64,000 nt of DNA, taken from the NCBI GenBank assembly GCA_963827155.1, contig CAWGZV010000002.1:3348001-3412000 (forward strand). The letters are read 5' to 3'. Each line of letters opens with the position of its first letter. Position 1 is the stretch's first letter. Of the stretch, positions 63,365-64,000 are shown one piece after another. Source of the stretch: UTCFX2 sp963827155. GTDB lineage: Bacteria > Chloroflexota > Anaerolineae > Anaerolineales > UBA4823. A model generated the notes under the pieces. It saw only the letters and a list, made by a program, of their open reading frames with translations. It was not told where the DNA came from and made no database searches. A program made the position numbers and the translations under genes.

Positions 63365-64000
63365 CTAATCCTGTGCGCCAACTAACGACGGGGTCATTTC
63401 CCCATCGGAGACAGGAGTCTCATCTCCAGGGATAATCCGGGCGTATTTGACGAACAGGTAAACAGTCGCCAGGATAAGCGCGGCGTATACGAGCGTGTAG
63501 GCAATGAGTGTAAACGCTACATGCCCGGCAGGGACAACATTGGATATCCCGTCTTGGATCTTCATCAACCCATATACCACCCATGGGAAGCGCCCAATCT
63601 CGGTCATCAGCCATCCAAACATATTTGCCAGGTACGGTAGGGGCAGTGCCCAGAAGAAAAAGTGGAGCGATTTTGGATGACGTTCCAGCAGCTCGCCCAT
63701 AGCCAGGAAAAGCCCCCATAACGCCAGCCCTATCATTAAAAATCCGAGCCCCACCATTAACCTGAAGCTCCAGTAAATTACCGCTACAGGCGGGATGTAA
63801 TTCCCTGAGCCGAATTTTTGCTCGTATTCGGCTTGCAGATCGTAAATGCCCTCCACAGTGCAGTCGAGCCGATTATAAGACAGCAGGCAGAGTATGCGCG
63901 GCAGACGGATCGAGAAGACTTCCTCGCGCTGCGCAAGATCGCCAATCGTGAGTAGTGAAAAGGAAGCCGGCGATTTAGTCCGCCAAAGGGCCTCTGCTGC
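63365..64000 (-). CDS. cydA: Cytochrome bd ubiquinol oxidase subunit I, C-terminal part
   Basis: Only about 211 C-terminal residues are inside the window; the gene continues past 64000. Visible are the periplasmic loop end, AVIYWSFRLMVGLGFLMIG, which holds the heme-ligand Met region, and EIGRFPWVVYGLMKIQDG, which corresponds to the usual GRQPW motif. Here the Gln is Phe. Two more helices follow. Complex I in this window could supply the quinol it oxidises. Confidence 0.92.
   Translation of the reverse strand, partial: AAEALWRTKSPASFSLLTIGDLAQREEVFSIRLPRILCLLSYNRLDCTVEGIYDLQAEYEQKFGSGNYIPPVAVIYWSFRLMVGLGFLMIGLALWGLFLAMGELLERHPKSLHFFFWALPLPYLANMFGWLMTEIGRFPWVVYGLMKIQDGISNVVPAGHVAFTLIAYTLVYAALILATVYLFVKYARIIPGDETPVSDGEMTPSLVGAQD

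Overview
The window looks like a chromosomal segment of a Chloroflexota bacterium, most likely Anaerolineae. This is inferred from gene content and protein style: a canonical nuo operon, Thr/Pro-rich lipoproteins, a class D/E-type sortase, bi-domain oxidoreductase, CoaBC variant and fused CydDC. No rRNA or marker phylogeny was available. GC is moderate and there is no phage, insertion sequence or CRISPR array. At least ten genes are broken by single small indels, often in short homopolymers, while both halves stay well conserved. I read these as sequencing or assembly errors rather than real decay and annotate each gene across the break.

Layout. 1-14281: NADH:quinone oxidoreductase operon nuoB(partial)-C-D-E-F-G-H-I-J-K-L-M-N, ending in a clear terminator. 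14513-20218: TPR lipoprotein, a secreted protein of an unnamed family behind a near-consensus sigma70 promoter, prfA-prmC, YceI-like lipoprotein, YdcF-like protein. 20215-24987: coaBC, a selenocysteine peroxiredoxin fused to a mycoredoxin/glutaredoxin-like domain, ftsK. 25003-36310: envelope and surface genes (CapA-like, LysM, TolB-like propeller, flippase-like protein, FAD oxidoreductase), a methyltransferase, three zinc-ribbon genes overlapping a phospholipase-D-like lipoprotein. 36497-44293: HerA-like ATPase, SixA-like phosphatase, Ste14/NnrU-like membrane protein, sortase plus small membrane protein, AI-2E family transporter, dnaA. 44980-51250: dnaK, small membrane protein, selA, M24 peptidase, tsaD. 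51298-57482: polysaccharide-type genes (GT4, heparinase II/III, bi-domain oxidoreductase) with a second member of the secreted family. 57601-64000: M29 aminopeptidase, then cydDC-cydB-cydA on the minus strand, so complex I and cytochrome bd oxidase flank the window and could form one respiratory chain.

Main find. The peroxiredoxin at 21552-22361 has an in-frame TGA exactly at the peroxidatic cysteine position. A stem-loop starts 11 bases after it with a G opening the apical loop, as expected for a bacterial SECIS. selA, needed for bacterial selenocysteine synthesis, lies 26 kb away in the same window. The C-terminal redox domain with a CPAC motif suggests a self-contained selenoperoxidase that carries its own reductant module.

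A second pattern is a group of genes whose start codon lies only 6-8 bases after a TATAAT-like -10 box, with no Shine-Dalgarno sequence. This implies leaderless mRNAs and also fixes several start codons.
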